Position numbers and translations under genes: made by a program
Notes under the pieces: generated by a model
What the model was told of the DNA's origin: nothing
Databases searched by the model: none
What the model saw: only the letters and a program-made list of their open reading frames with translations
Assembly: GCA_000697355.1 (NCBI GenBank)
Contig: JNEN01001275.1
Span: forward strand, 124,001 to 188,000
Direction of reading: 5' to 3'
From: Syncephalastrum monosporum B8922
Lineage: Eukaryota; Mucoromycota; Mucoromycetes; Mucorales; Syncephalastraceae
Length of the DNA stretch: 64,000 nucleotides
In this document: positions 1 through 11,499 of the stretch, in pieces
How the letters are laid out: each line of letters opens with the position of its first letter
Position numbering within the stretch: position 1 is the stretch's first letter

Positions 1-41
1 CGCCGATTCCCGAAAAGAGTCGCCTTCGCAGCCTACACAGC

Positions 42-2579
42 ATGTCGTCCGTCCGAGCAGCAGCAGCCAAAAGCCGCTTTACCGAGCATTTCGATCATGT
101 CCCACCTCCAGAACTGCTCGAATCCCTCGCCGACACGGACTTCCACGTCTCGACTACACGCAAGCCGCGGCGGCAGCGCACGCTCAACAAGACGTTTCGC
201 CCTTTTCTCAACACATCCAACAGCACCACAACCCTCGACTCGTTTGCACCCAGCCGACCCAGAGCTTCGACGTCGACGCCTCCCGTCTCGTCGTCTTCCA
301 ACATCGAAACGCGGCCGCCCTTGTCCGCCGGGTCCTCCGTCGCCCTGTCGAGTCCAGCCGTGCCGCGGGCCCGCCTCAATTCGATCACAGACACCTTTGT
401 AACGCGAGACGAACGGCCAGCGTCGCAAGACGAAAGTGACAATGAGGCAAGCAGTGTTAGCATGCGCAAGCGATCGGGCACGCCGAGACTGTTTAGTCTC
501 AATCGCGCCGAGGTGCTCATTACCCGGCTCGACGTCTGGCAGCAGGCCCTCAAAACGATCGCGACATGGCTCGAAGAGACGGCCAAGATTGGACTGCAGG
601 GCAGTCGGTCGTACTACCAGCGGTCGCTGCCGCTCGTTAACCAGAACGTCTCGGAGGAAGGCGACGCGCTCGGCACCTGCCAAGCCGGCTTGCAGGTGCT
701 CACGATGCACCTGGCAGGAAAACACAAGGAGTTTGGCAAGCGCATCCAGCATGACTTTATACCCCCGCTCCTTCGTCTGCGCAAGGAGTGCAAGGACATG
801 ATCAAGTCGCTCAAGGAAGAGCCCGACCTGGTCATGGACGAGCTCCTTCGCCGCGCTGAAACCACCCGGAAGAGCATGGCCAACCTCAACAAGTGGTGCA
901 AGGCCGCCGACGCATCATCAGACCCGCACTCTCCTCTCGAGCATGATCCGTGGCTCGCTAACCTCTGTAAATACCATGCGCTCATTTGACTATTCAGGCT
1001 AACCTCACACTTATTCTTTGCCCCAGATGTTTTGCGCCAACTCAAGCGGGAAGTCGATGAAGAAAACCGGTTACGCGAGTTGATGGTGCCTCTCCAAAAA
1101 GGAACAGCCGCCTTTGAGGCCCGTGTTTTGGAGCATATCAAACCTGCGATCGCTTTTTGTTACGAGCACTTGGCCCCCGCCTTATGGGACGGAACAGACG
1201 ACGCAGAGACCGCGCCTTTCAAACTCCTCCTGGATCAGCTCTTGCCCGATCACGAGTGGATGCGGTTCTATGAACGCAACAAGAAAGACTTAGTGCCGGA
1301 GCAGAACCCACGCAAGGACTATATGAACATCAACTACCCCAATAAGCTTAATCCATGCGTTATGACCTTGGCCAAAGGTATCTTGGGCCGCCAGACCGGT
1401 GTACGCAAGCAGTTTACGGAACGTTTCTACGTCCTCAGCCAATGTAAGTCGATACAATGAAGTGGGATAGACACCGGAGGTATATTGAGCTTGCGTTGCA
1501 CAGGTGGCTATTTGCATCAGTTCACAATGGACGACAAGGTCTCTCCAGAGCGGTCATACTTTATTCCCCAGATGACAATCGTTCCACCCATGGACTTGAA
1601 CCACATCGACGAAGCGACCGAGCCTTTTACCTTTGAGATTCACCGCAAGGCAACCCAAGTATTACAACGCGACAAAGTCCATGTATTTCGTGCACCCTCA
1701 CGAGAAGACTTGGCAGCATGGTGTAAACTCTTGTGCGACGTCGCAAGCAGGACGAGCTCGACGATGCCCATCATTGGTCAGCCTCAAGATTTCCAGCACC
1801 TGGCCGGCCACGGTGATCCTGCCCGCCTGAGTTACCACCAGCAAACCCATTCGAGCTTCTCCTCCTCCGACTCATCCTTGTCCCGACCTCCCACACACCA
1901 TAGCACCAGCCGACCTGTCAGTGTGCAGACAGCGACACCGCAAGAGCGCAGGGTATCAAATGCAGCGAGCCATAACCACACTACCATGACGAACAACAAC
2001 AGATCGGGTTCGCCCCAGCCGGCTACCTATGAAGATGATCGCGCAAGCATTGCAACTGCCAGACCGCAGACAGAGCTGTATGTCGACGATCGTAGCGAGA
2101 GCGCGTCAGAGAAGAGCGAGGCGTCCCAGAGCAAATCTTCAGCGGATGCAGTCGCGGTCGCGATGGAGCATGAGAAACAGAAGCCTTCAACTGCTGAAGA
2201 GGACATCAGCACGCGTTCTACGAGTCCGGATGAGCCGGCGGCTACGACACCGACCAGCGCTGTCCCTGTCAGCCCGGAAGAACACGGTCCCACGGAAATG
2301 GCTACGAGTACAGATAGTGGTCATGAAAAGGAGGAGATCAAAAACATGGATCGACCTGCCTCGGTCGCAAGCACTGTCGATGAGTCGGTCTACTTTTCAT
2401 CCACGTCGGCACCGCCTTCCCCGTCCGTATCCTCCACCACATCATCATCCGCTCACCATGATGACATTGAGATTCCTACCCTTGAAGACGAGCCTAGCAC
2501 CCCACGACCTACTTTTTACACTCCCCAGCTCAACCTGCAGCACACTGCCATCCAGCAGTCATCCAACGAGGATCAGTAG
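42..2579 (+). CDS. Slm1-like F-BAR/PH-domain protein
   Basis: Three exons (42-966, 1027-1443, 1504-2579) joined by two 60-bp GT-AG introns give about 805 residues. Residues ~140-340 are a charged helical segment resembling the F-BAR-like region of yeast Slm1/Slm2. Residues ~425-535 form a PH domain starting near FTERFYVLSQC and ending near the conserved Trp of DLAAWCKLL. The remaining ~270 residues are a disordered Ser/Thr/Pro tail. Slm proteins bind PI(4,5)P2 and act at the plasma membrane downstream of TORC2, in actin and sphingolipid control; that role is inferred here from family. The ATG at 42 has no in-frame stop upstream, and CTACACAG directly precedes it and could be a splice acceptor, so the true start may lie outside the window. 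Confidence 0.8.
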
Positions 2580-2945
2580 GATTATCTAGCACCACCACTA
2601 TTAATATGGAAAGTTGTTTGTTTATATTTACGTTTTGCAACTTAAATGCGGGAAGCGTGTCATGGATTATAAATTGCTGTTTTGACGTAGTACGACACGA
2701 ATGACTTTAAGTATATAGTCCTACCTGACTTCTTTTAAGGTATGGGATAATTCTTGTGATTCTCAATAGCCATTCACGCTTTACAGCTCGCGTTCCCGCA
2801 CGGACGAACGGAGTAATGTTGCGGGGAAAATCATGTTTATGCGGGAAATAAGTACGGAGAGAAAGGAATGACTTCCCACGAAGGTTAAACTTGATATAAA
2901 GTGCGAGTCCATTGGCAGCCCTGAATCGCATCCAAAATTTTCTCG
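2580..2945. other. Intergenic, promoter side of the polygalacturonase gene
   Basis: No gene is seen here. The stretch holds the 3' flank of the PH-domain gene and the AT-rich upstream region of the polygalacturonase gene. Confidence 0.6.
2895..2900 (+). promoter_or_regulatory. TATA box of the polygalacturonase gene
   Basis: A TATAAA lies about 50 bp upstream of the ATG at 2946, a typical place for a strongly regulated secreted-enzyme gene with a short leader. Confidence 0.45.
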
Positions 2946-4437
2946 ATGCACTTCTCTCCCCTTTACCTGGTTGCGTCGCTCGCCATGCTGGCATGGCAAG
3001 GGACGCAAGCCGCACCGTCGTCGTTGTCCCATCAACCTCGAAAGCAGTGCGTTGTACCGCCTGTCTCGGGTGACGCATCCGAGCACATCCTTTCGACTTT
3101 TAAGCGATGCAACTCGCACGCCGACATTATATTCAAAAAGTCAAAGACCTACAACGTTGACAAGCCCATGAATATCACTGGTCTCAATGACGTGCATATC
3201 TCCATTCAAGGCGAAATCTTATTTAGCGACGATATGGCGTACTGGCAAAAGAATGTCTTTCTCCTCGATTTCCAAAGCGCAGGCACGTGGTGGATTTTGA
3301 GCGGTAAAGATATCACGGTTGACGGTGGAGGCAGTGTCAATGGTAATGCCCAAGTTTGGTGGAATGCTCAGGTAACTTGACCCTGATAACCAGAGTCTGC
3401 AGTATATTCATGCATAATCTACAATGACCTAGGCCAAAGATCCGCGTCCTGTCACTATGACATTCGATAATGTGCAGGGCCTGCAAGTATCTGATATTAC
3501 CATCACCCAGGCGCCCTTTTGGCACTTCTTCGTTCGCGACACTACTAACGCCGTGTTCGACAACATCAATATCAGCTCTGTCTCCAACTCTACGGTATGT
3601 CATTTTTCTAATGCAAATGCATGCGCCTAACAGCAAGCATGCAATTCGCCGCCCTCCCCGAAAAAAAAAAAACGGGATGCTTATGATGATGTCCTGTAGA
3701 AATACTTCCCCCACAATTCTGATGGCTGGGATTTGTACCGCAGTGACCAAGTCGTCATCCGCAATTCAAAAATTGTCAATAGCGACGATTGTGTCTCCTT
3801 CAAAGCCAATGCTACCAATGTCGTGGTAGAGAATTTGGACTGCTCTGGCTCGCACGGTATATCGGTTGGCTCCCTTGGCCAGTATGCACGCGATGGTCAG
3901 ATCGATGTTGTCACGGGTATCAAGGTGAAAAACGTTACCTGCAGCGAGTGTCAGAATGGCGCTAGGTACAGTCCTACTCTGAAATATAAGCAATCCACTC
4001 ATGCATGGTATAGAATCAAGGCTTGGGCGGGCGGCGCTGGTCTCGTCTCCGATGTTACTTTTGAGCAGATGACGGTCACTGACGCCGAAAACCCCATTGT
4101 CATCACGACACGTAAGAATCCTTGAAAAGTACTATCACGCAAACCCTAAACGTCCCCCCCCCCATTTGTGTCAGATTACTGCGACGGTAATCAAATGGAT
4201 TACTGCAACGGTGACGATTCGCGCTCGTTGACCATCAAGGATATCATATTCAAGGATATCTCTGGCTCTGTCGACCCAGACGCCGGGAAACCTATTGTCT
4301 CGCTTAATTGCTCTACTAATACTCCTTGCTCGGATATCACCTTGACCAATATCAATATCAAGGCTGCGAACAATACTCCCTCTAATGTTTGTGTCAACGT
4401 TGATGGCTCAGATGGCATGCCGCTTTGCTCCCAGTAA
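2946..4437 (+). CDS. Secreted exopolygalacturonase, GH28
   Basis: Five exons (2946-3371, 3433-3594, 3700-3965, 4014-4111, 4175-4437) encode about 404 residues. An N-terminal signal peptide ends near GTQAAPSS. GH28 signatures occur in order: NSDGWDLYRSD, SDDCVSFK, GSHGISVGS and, across the third intron, the R-I-K catalytic-cleft motif. These supply the usual Asp triad, His and Arg/Lys. The SDGWDLYRS...HGISVGSLGQY pattern fits exo-acting fungal enzymes, which release galacturonic acid from the ends of pectin chains. The third intron is only 48 bp, and the splice rebuilds GAR|IK. Multiple N-glycosylation sequons agree with secretion. The enzyme class is confident; exo versus endo action is judged by resemblance. 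Confidence 0.92.
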
Positions 4438-5056
4438 CATAGCAAGTCATAACATCGCTCATACCTCTGTCTATATATGTTACTTACACACATCACATAG
4501 CCATTTTATTATAAGGAGAATAAACTGATCAAAAAGCTGCTGCATAAAATCCATGTGTGGTTTGAGACGCGCAAAATTGTGAAACATGTCCAGTCTTATT
4601 CTGCGTCCTCATTCAGGTCCAAATTGGAGATTTTGTCACGTGAGATACAAGACGTGGCAAGCTGGTGCACATCCGCAGTTCGCCTTTCTGTGTATTTTGC
4701 TGAAAACATTTCTAGCCCTCGTCTGTGTCCACTACTTATCATGCTTGTTGCTGCGGAGGTATTGAAGGGCGTCCAAATAAGTTAGTAGAGGAAAAGGTAG
4801 TATATGTACCACAAGCTCAATTTATGGCTCACGACATGCTATTGACTCGCTGCGTAGTATATACCAAAAACAAAGTCATGGTTTGCATGGGTATATGAAT
4901 TATATTGTGTCGGACGAACTATGACCTGTAAGTAAAGACATGTAGTCCTCGTGTGGCGTATACAAATACCTCTACAATTACAAAGGGTCCATCTAAAGCC
5001 TTATTTATTCCCACTAACAACGGATAACAAATGTCCTTATATCTTAAAAATAAAAC

Positions 5057-5087
<31 letters not shown>

Positions 5088-5390
5088 AAGAAAGAACAAA
5101 AGATACAAATCTGCAATGTGTGGGCGTATCTTATTTGTCAACATCTCATTTAGGCTAAAAATACTTTAGAGTGCGTGTATAGGTAAGTGCACAATCGGTG
5201 CATATTGAGCCATTTATAGGTAGGTGTCTATCATCTTAGAGTATGTTATGCAAGCTTCTACTGGAATTTCTGCTCTAATGCTCGTATATAATGCTTGGGG
5301 AAGTGAATGTTGAAAACGTGAATATGATGCCTTTGAAGGAAAGAAAAGAAAAAATGAGTCTCGGTTTTAAGCCATATAGCATATTCCTGC
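4438..5390. other. Gene-free stretch with a poly(A) tract
   Basis: No convincing reading frame. About 30 consecutive A residues followed by GAAAGAAAG lie near 5055-5097. This is the tail-to-tail gap between the polygalacturonase and adenylate-kinase-like genes. Confidence 0.55.
5057..5097. repeat. Poly(A)/GAAA simple repeat
   Basis: A long A homopolymer runs into short GAAA units. It may be plain low-complexity sequence or the tail of an old insertion. No flanking target duplication was recognised. Confidence 0.6.
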
Positions 5391-7217
5391 TTACGTCTCT
5401 AATTCGATTTTGCCCGTATTGAGATCAACCCGTACAGGCAAGTGGTGCGTCCGGCTGTCAAACGTGACATGATAGCCTCGCTCAGACAAGACATCCATCA
5501 CGATGTTCACGAAATGACTGTCATTGAGTCTCGCCTCTTCGCTATTTATAAATGTCAGTAAGGCCTGTATATCTGGAGAGGGTTCACTCACGTGCGGATC
5601 ATGGCATGGCCACTAATAGAGTGGCGCGTCACCGTGGGAATAATGTGGTCGTCAATGAACGTGATAGCGTTTTGGAGAGCCACGGGTTCAATTTCTTGAT
5701 AGTGCTCCAAACGGCTAATCAATTCCTGTACCGTACAAATCAGCACAGCTTTACTAGAATCGGTGGATAGGCTTACTTGTCTCGCATGAACACCGATAGC
5801 GGTGGCCAGCGGAATATGAGAGATCGCGTCGTAGGTCTCCGAGTCAAGCTCCAAGGAGGACTGATACTCAAACTCACGCAGTATAATCTCCATGACCTCC
5901 TTGATAGACCCGGTCGCGTTAATCAGATCTAAAACCAGCAAGGGTATTAGTGCGTACGGCCCATATTGTACTAAATCGACGTACGGAAAGGAAACATTTT
6001 GGAAAGCTTGAGGAGCGATCCGTAGTGTTCTTTGAAAATGGCATATCGATTCCGGATGACCTGTGTATCCATACCACCGTCAGCTATCGTCATCTAGCAA
6101 AGCATGCAATCCTTACGGTTTCGTCATTGTCAGTCACGCGCTCATCCCAAAGTACACCTTGACCCGAATTCTTGACTTCATGGTTATGCTGGCGGATCAT
6201 ACGTCCGCGGGCCAGCTGCCGCTGTACGGAGATATCTTCATCGACATACAGTACGCAGATACGGAAGACAGGTCGCCTAGAATGCGACTGTCAATACACA
6301 TCACCCGTAACTTATATATACTCACGGAAACTGATCCCGACGGTCGGTGTGATAGAATTCGCGACGCAAATCACCCATCTTGTCATGCAACAGCTTGAGT
6401 GCCTCGACCTGAATATCTAGTGGTCCAGTGATAGTCAGTCAGCTTCACTCTCTCTATATAAGAAGGAATATAGAGACCTGTCCGAGGAAAACCGTCCACG
6501 AGGACACCGACGGTAGGGTCACAGTCGAGCATAGCATGCAGCACCAGTTCTATGACATAGCGGTCCGATATCATTTGGCCCTGGTTGATGAGCTCTTTGC
6601 ATTCTGGTGTCTGGAGAAGCTGGGAGACGGAAATGGGTGGGTTGGTGATGCCTCTGGCTCGGAGAATGGAAGGCGTGTGGGTGCCCTTGCCCGATCTACC
6701 GTCCGTATTGTATTATTTTTAGTCCATGAGAATACTTGCAGGGTTGATTTCAGTCATACCCGGGTGCACCCATCAAAAAAATGAACTCCCGTGGCAAATG
6801 AATATTTTCGCGTCCATAATGGTCTTCAATGTTCTTCCACGCCTGATTGAAAATGAGCTTGGCATCCTTGATTTCACTCGCCCTGGTGGAAAGGTCCATG
6901 AGAATGCATTAACCACATTACTACGACTCATGCAAACCTTTTCTCGTGCGTGTCGTCTGCGACAGCGCTTTCCTTTGCGGTAGAGGTGACATCTAGGCAG
7001 TTTGTGATGAGGAGACTTGGGATGGATCCCCGGATCTGTTGCACATACTTGTATGCTGGGGTGGAGCCAAGCGGGGTAAAGACGAGGTCGTATACACTCG
7101 GAGGGGTCGCAGGGCAGGTGCGCAAACGAGCGTTCTCGTACGAGAAGGGTGCATAGAACGCATCAGAGCGCAGCCAATGGTTCGTGCAGTTGTGGCAAGT
7201 GCTGACATCGAGTATAC
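5391..7217 (-). CDS. Adenylate-kinase-like P-loop nucleotide kinase (5' end unresolved)
   Basis: Nine exons are recognisable on the minus strand: 6938-7217, 6760-6883, 6478-6695, 6326-6416, 6117-6276, 5985-6060, 5777-5928, 5592-5725 and 5391-5541. Adenylate-kinase marks are MGAPGSGKGTHT (P-loop, its last glycine codon restored by the splice across 6696-6759), VGVLVDGFPRT, QRQLARGR, and the D..E....R pattern of TDNDETVIRNRY. About 110 residues follow the kinase core with no domain I recognise, ending GKIELET. An N-terminal segment (PSVYDLVFTPLGS...) precedes the core. The first exon(s) upstream of 7217 could not be placed with a matching phase. The likely reaction is phosphoryl transfer between ATP and a nucleoside monophosphate. 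Substrate and compartment are unknown. Confidence 0.75.
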
Positions 7218-7901
7218 CTATGGCCAGACCAGACCAAACGAAACAGAAAGACAAAAAGAAGCCCAAACCGAGGCACCCGACTTGACTTTGTTGATTACTT
7301 GGGGGGCCCAATCCTACAATGCCCGAACCCCCAAATCAGCTCCGATCTTCCTAATACTGTAATGAACTTCATAAGCTTCTTGCTTTTATTTTTCATTTGC
7401 GATCTACAGCCCTTGAAAGATACACACCAGAATAAGTCTAGCAGAGTGCATCCCTGCCACTTCCAGCGTTGACACACGTAAAGAACTTGTACTGCCTTCC
7501 CGAAAAATGTGGCTGTTTATTGTACCAAAGCTATGAGCACCACTATATGCATCTCCAACATAAACATTTCTGCAACATACCGGCTCAGCTGACGTGATCG
7601 CCGCCATTAATAACAGTAGAAATAAGACAAAGGAGCCGCAGCGTCGTATACAGCTCTCGAAAGGGCTGTCAGCGTACCTGTTACACCAAACAAGCCGGGG
7701 TTCGAACGAAATGTCGCATGAAAAGATGGCACATGTGTCCAATAACCGCGGAGGTGCAAATCTCTCGTATTGTATACAGTCAGTTATAACCGAAAAGTCC
7801 CCATTTTAATTGCCGTTGGCATAACAGGATACCTGCTCAGTAAGAAACGGGCGGTGCCTGGGCAGCTAGCCAGCAAACCTCTTTTATTCCCTTACGTTAT
7901 A
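7218..7901. other. Probable 5' part of the kinase gene plus intergenic DNA
   Basis: The missing first exon of the adenylate-kinase-like gene should lie here. Two minus-strand frames (around 7295-7477 and 7404-7742) are open, but neither joins the downstream exon in phase through a convincing intron. Confidence 0.4.
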
Positions 7902-8660
7902 ATGGTTCTGAGCACCGCGGACAAGGTTCAAGTTATCGCTTTCAAGAAAGCCGGCTGGATCAATACGAAAATCGCCAGTGAGCTGAAGGTCTCACAGAAG
8001 ACGTTCGCAGTATCGATGCTCATTACGAGAAGCACGGAAACCACGAGCGAAATGAGGGTTATGGAAGTACCAGAAAGCTCACGGAGCGTGACGAGCATCT
8101 CTTGCTACGTGAAGTCAAGAAGAACGGTCGCGCTCCCCTGAAAGAGTTTATGCAACAATGCAATCTCAACGTGAGCACCCAGGCCGCCCGGAAATCACCC
8201 AAACGTGCTGGCTTTGACTCTCGGATTGCCAAGAAAGAGCCCTTCCTGACCAGAAAGCACAAGGAGAAACGTCTGGTCTTTGCCAGAAAGTACAAGTCCT
8301 GAACCCTTGACGACTGGAAGAAAGTCTTGTATACCGACGAAGCCAGCTTCGAAAAAGGGAAGAAATTGGGGCAAGTACGCGTCTGGCGCTCTAAGGACGA
8401 GGCCAACCTCAGCGAGTGCCTCGCGCCTACGTTCAAGAGCGACAGGACATCGGTAATGGTCTGGGGTGGGATCACCCATGGAAAGAAGACGGGCATCTTC
8501 CAGAAGGAAGGTCGCCGAACCAAGAGCACTGCGGTGGATTTCGTCGACCAAATCTACGAGGGACAGTTGACGCGCTTCATGGACAGCCGCCCCGGTTTCC
8601 TCCTCATGGAAGATGGAGCGCCGATCCACCGCAGTAACGCGCCGAAGAGATGTTGGCTTA
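7902..8660 (+). pseudogene. Degraded Tc1/mariner-type transposase
   Basis: An N-terminal helix-turn-helix segment (ADKVQVIAFKKAGWINTKIA) is followed, after a frame change near 8010, by a second frame (LTERDEHLLLREVKKNGR..., then a KEKRLVFARKYK block). An in-frame stop follows at 8300-8302. The reading then continues through the first catalytic Asp (LYTDEASFEKG), VMVWGGIT and the second Asp region (LLMEDGAPIH). The C-terminus with the third catalytic acid is absent; the frame turns into unrelated sequence after about 8655. With a frameshift, a stop and a truncation it cannot encode a working transposase. No terminal inverted repeats were recognised. Confidence 0.85.
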
Positions 8661-9995
8661 CTTATAGCTATGCACATCTTTACGAATACATATTGCAAAG
8701 AACATCAGTACCATTCCTCTATGTTGTTTATCCTTATATCTTGCCATTTATGCAAGATGTGATCGCTATGCTTTGAAACTTTCTCCAAGTGTCAGTCCTT
8801 CCAATTCATAACATTGCTGAATGGCATGCTTATCGTCCCAATTTAATCAAGGTCAAGGTGCGCCTTTCCTTGGAACCGTCGGTCATGTCGTGTTCACCTT
8901 TTTCGTATACTGAACAAAATGTTATTCGGCAATGATACCTGCCCTGAGACCTCGGCTGGCCAGTCAACCGTATCTGGCCATATCTAACCAATAACGTATT
9001 TCCAACCACCGGCACATACCATTCTCATAGAAGTGTAAATCAGTGACAAGAGAAAGGCGTTGTATAATTTTACCCTGACCGTCTAATAGACACTAGCCGA
9101 AGCGTCAAAAGAGTCAAGTAATTGCTATCAGGTTGTACAAGTATTCTCTGTGCTACCGCCAAAGAATTCTTGGGATGATCGAAAAATATAAGATAACTTA
9201 CCGTATAGCCCTCATTCAGGTCGCGCTTCCCATGGTAGTTTGACGATTAATGAACAAGACCGTGTTCACGGTGAATATGAGCTATCCAGATGAAACAAGA
9301 ACAGTATCAAGCTCGTTTACGTGCGTTAATAACATAGTCCAGTTATTGGCATCCTGCAACAACACAGGTGCATTCTACGCAGAGTCCAAACTGCGTGCTG
9401 TCTATCGCGTGTGTCTTTGAAGAGGTTCAGGACGGTGCCTGTCAAACCAGCAGACCAACTTTTTTGAAAGGCAAATTTCAGCTGGGATCTTTAGGAGTCG
9501 TTTTTAGGAGGAAGGAAATAAAAAAAGTGTTCCATAAAAATAAGCACGGTTTCTCTAAGACGTAGAAACGCACCAATTTAATACATGCAGCGCATACTGT
9601 ATTGACAGCAAGCTGCTGTAATATCTGCGTCAAGTTGACAGACATACCTGCCTGGGATACTTTTCAGCAACGTCTGTTATGAGCTGCAATTTGCGGTTAT
9701 CCCTAGCATCCGCTCCTCTCGGTGGAGATCAAGCTTTCGCATGCACCCTAGCCTACTGGCGTAAAGAGTACTGCTCCCTATAGTGAAACTATATTCAAAT
9801 CGATGTCCAAGAGGGTACTCAGTGTGGATCAGTGAAGAGAGGTCCCATTATTAAATGATTTTATGAGTGTGTGTGAATCCGTAAAAGGCAGGCAGGCAGG
9901 ATGTTGAGTTTCTTTTTGGTTTTGCTTTTTGCTGGCATTCAAACATCACTCTTTTTTCTTCTCTTTTCTTACTTGGAAAACGACGCAAACGCAGC
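8661..9995. other. Gene-free stretch
   Basis: Nothing recognisable. The last ~100 bp before 9996 is T-rich and probably the leader of the Ral gene. Confidence 0.5.
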
Positions 9996-10827
9996 ATGGC
10001 CAAAAAATCGAAACAGAGTCTACCACTCCATAAGGTGATTATGGTCGGATCTGGTGGTGTCGGCAAGTCTGCATTGACCCTTCAGTACATGTACGGCGAC
10101 TTTGTGGAGGAATACGATCCGACGAAAGCAGATTGTACGACCAAAAAACCCCCATAAGCTCTTCCAAGACGCCCTAATCCCTGTTCGCCCTCATCATGAT
10201 GAACCTCGCACTGTCTCTTCTCATATGACTCACCCTCTGCTTTTCAATATCCAACGTTGATGTAGCCTACCGCAAGAAGGTGATGCTAGACGGACAAGAG
10301 TGCCAAATCGACATTCTCGATACGGCGGGCCAAGAAGAATATGCCGCGGTTAGCGATTGCAAAGTACATCCCTATCAGAAGCCCTAATATCTGGTCCTGT
10401 CTATTAGATCAGAGACAATTACTATCGCTCCGGTGAAGGCTTCCTGTGCGTGTTTTCGGTGTGTGAGCACGAATCATTCGAACATACCCAAGAGTTTCGA
10501 GACCAAATCCTGCGAGTTCTGGACGATGACACGGTAATCATGAGAAGATCACAACTTTCGCAGTATAACTGACATATGGACCAAAAAAAGATACCCTTTA
10601 TTCTCGTCGGCAACAAGGTCGATCTGGCCCATCTGCGCAAAGTGGATTCGAGCGAAGCACAGCAACTGTCTCAAGAGTGGGGATGTCCATATCTGGAAAC
10701 ATCGGCAAAAACCCGACAGAATGTGGAGGAAGTCTACACCATGTTGATGCGGCATATCCGAGACCGCAAAGAGCAACTGCATATGACTGAGGGCAAGGCA
10801 AAAAAAGGAAAATGCATCATTCTGTAG
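9996..10827 (+). CDS. Ral-type small GTPase
   Basis: Four exons (9996-10134, 10266-10348, 10408-10533, 10591-10827) give 194 residues. The switch I block PTKADSYRKKV and switch II block [20 protein letters not shown] are those of the Ral subfamily rather than classical Ras (PTIEDSY). The P-loop is GSGGVGKSA, the guanine contacts are NKVD and ETSAK, and the C-terminus KKGKCIIL is a CAAX box ending in Leu with upstream lysines, which predicts geranylgeranylation and membrane attachment. In animals Ral acts with the exocyst and is activated by RalGDS-type exchange factors; the fungal role is inference. The first intron is longer than the local norm (131 bp). The second starts right after GCG and its splice restores the Ile of AAIRD. 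Confidence 0.93.
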
Positions 10828-11499
10828 AATGGCAGCACGTTGCCCTTTCTTTTTCTACCTCTTGCTTCATATCTTACTTACCACACAAACACGACACTCA
10901 CCTCACGTATCAACATTTTCTTTCCTCTAGTTTTACATAACTTTTTTCTCTCCTCTCTCTTCTACTTGACGCTTGTTTTTCCTCGTATACTCTGTCACGC
11001 TTCCTCGTGGTCCTCCTTCTCCTCATTTCACTTTATCAAGAAACCTTGAGATCTGCCGTATTCGCTTTTTTTATGGTTCTGTGTAAAAAATAATGTCGTA
11101 TCAAAGGGTAATCATGACGGTGCATCTAGGTTTGCTATTCGGAAAATAGCGATAAGATAATTCATAGATACATTTATATAACTGTGATGGGATGCACAAA
11201 GGCACAAAGGAGTGTATATTAAAAATAATCAGGGATTGCTTTGACATAAAAGAGCACGGGTCGCCGCCCCTGACACATATTTTTTCATTGCGAACCCGTT
11301 CTTGTTCCAAAACGGTAAAACTGTAGACTCGCGAGAAGGAATTGCACCCGGAAACTTTTTGGTGCATAGATTTGTTTTTGTTTTTCCCTTTCTCCTCCCT
11401 CTTCTTTTCGTTTGTACGTTTTCTTCTTCTTTTATCTTCTTTTATCTGCCAGAGAAACGGACAAAGCATTACATATCCCATTGTACATGCAGCCCAGTC
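10828..11499. other. Intergenic, Ral 3' flank to FKS leader
   Basis: The sequence is pyrimidine-rich with no supported reading frame. The TC-rich part near 11380-11460 probably belongs to the FKS leader. Confidence 0.5.

Noticed and set aside
6993..7208. Minus-strand frame starting MSALATTARTIGC, resembling a mitochondrial targeting peptide
   Set aside because: It is out of frame with the exon that joins the P-loop exon, so it cannot be the simple start of the adenylate-kinase-like protein.
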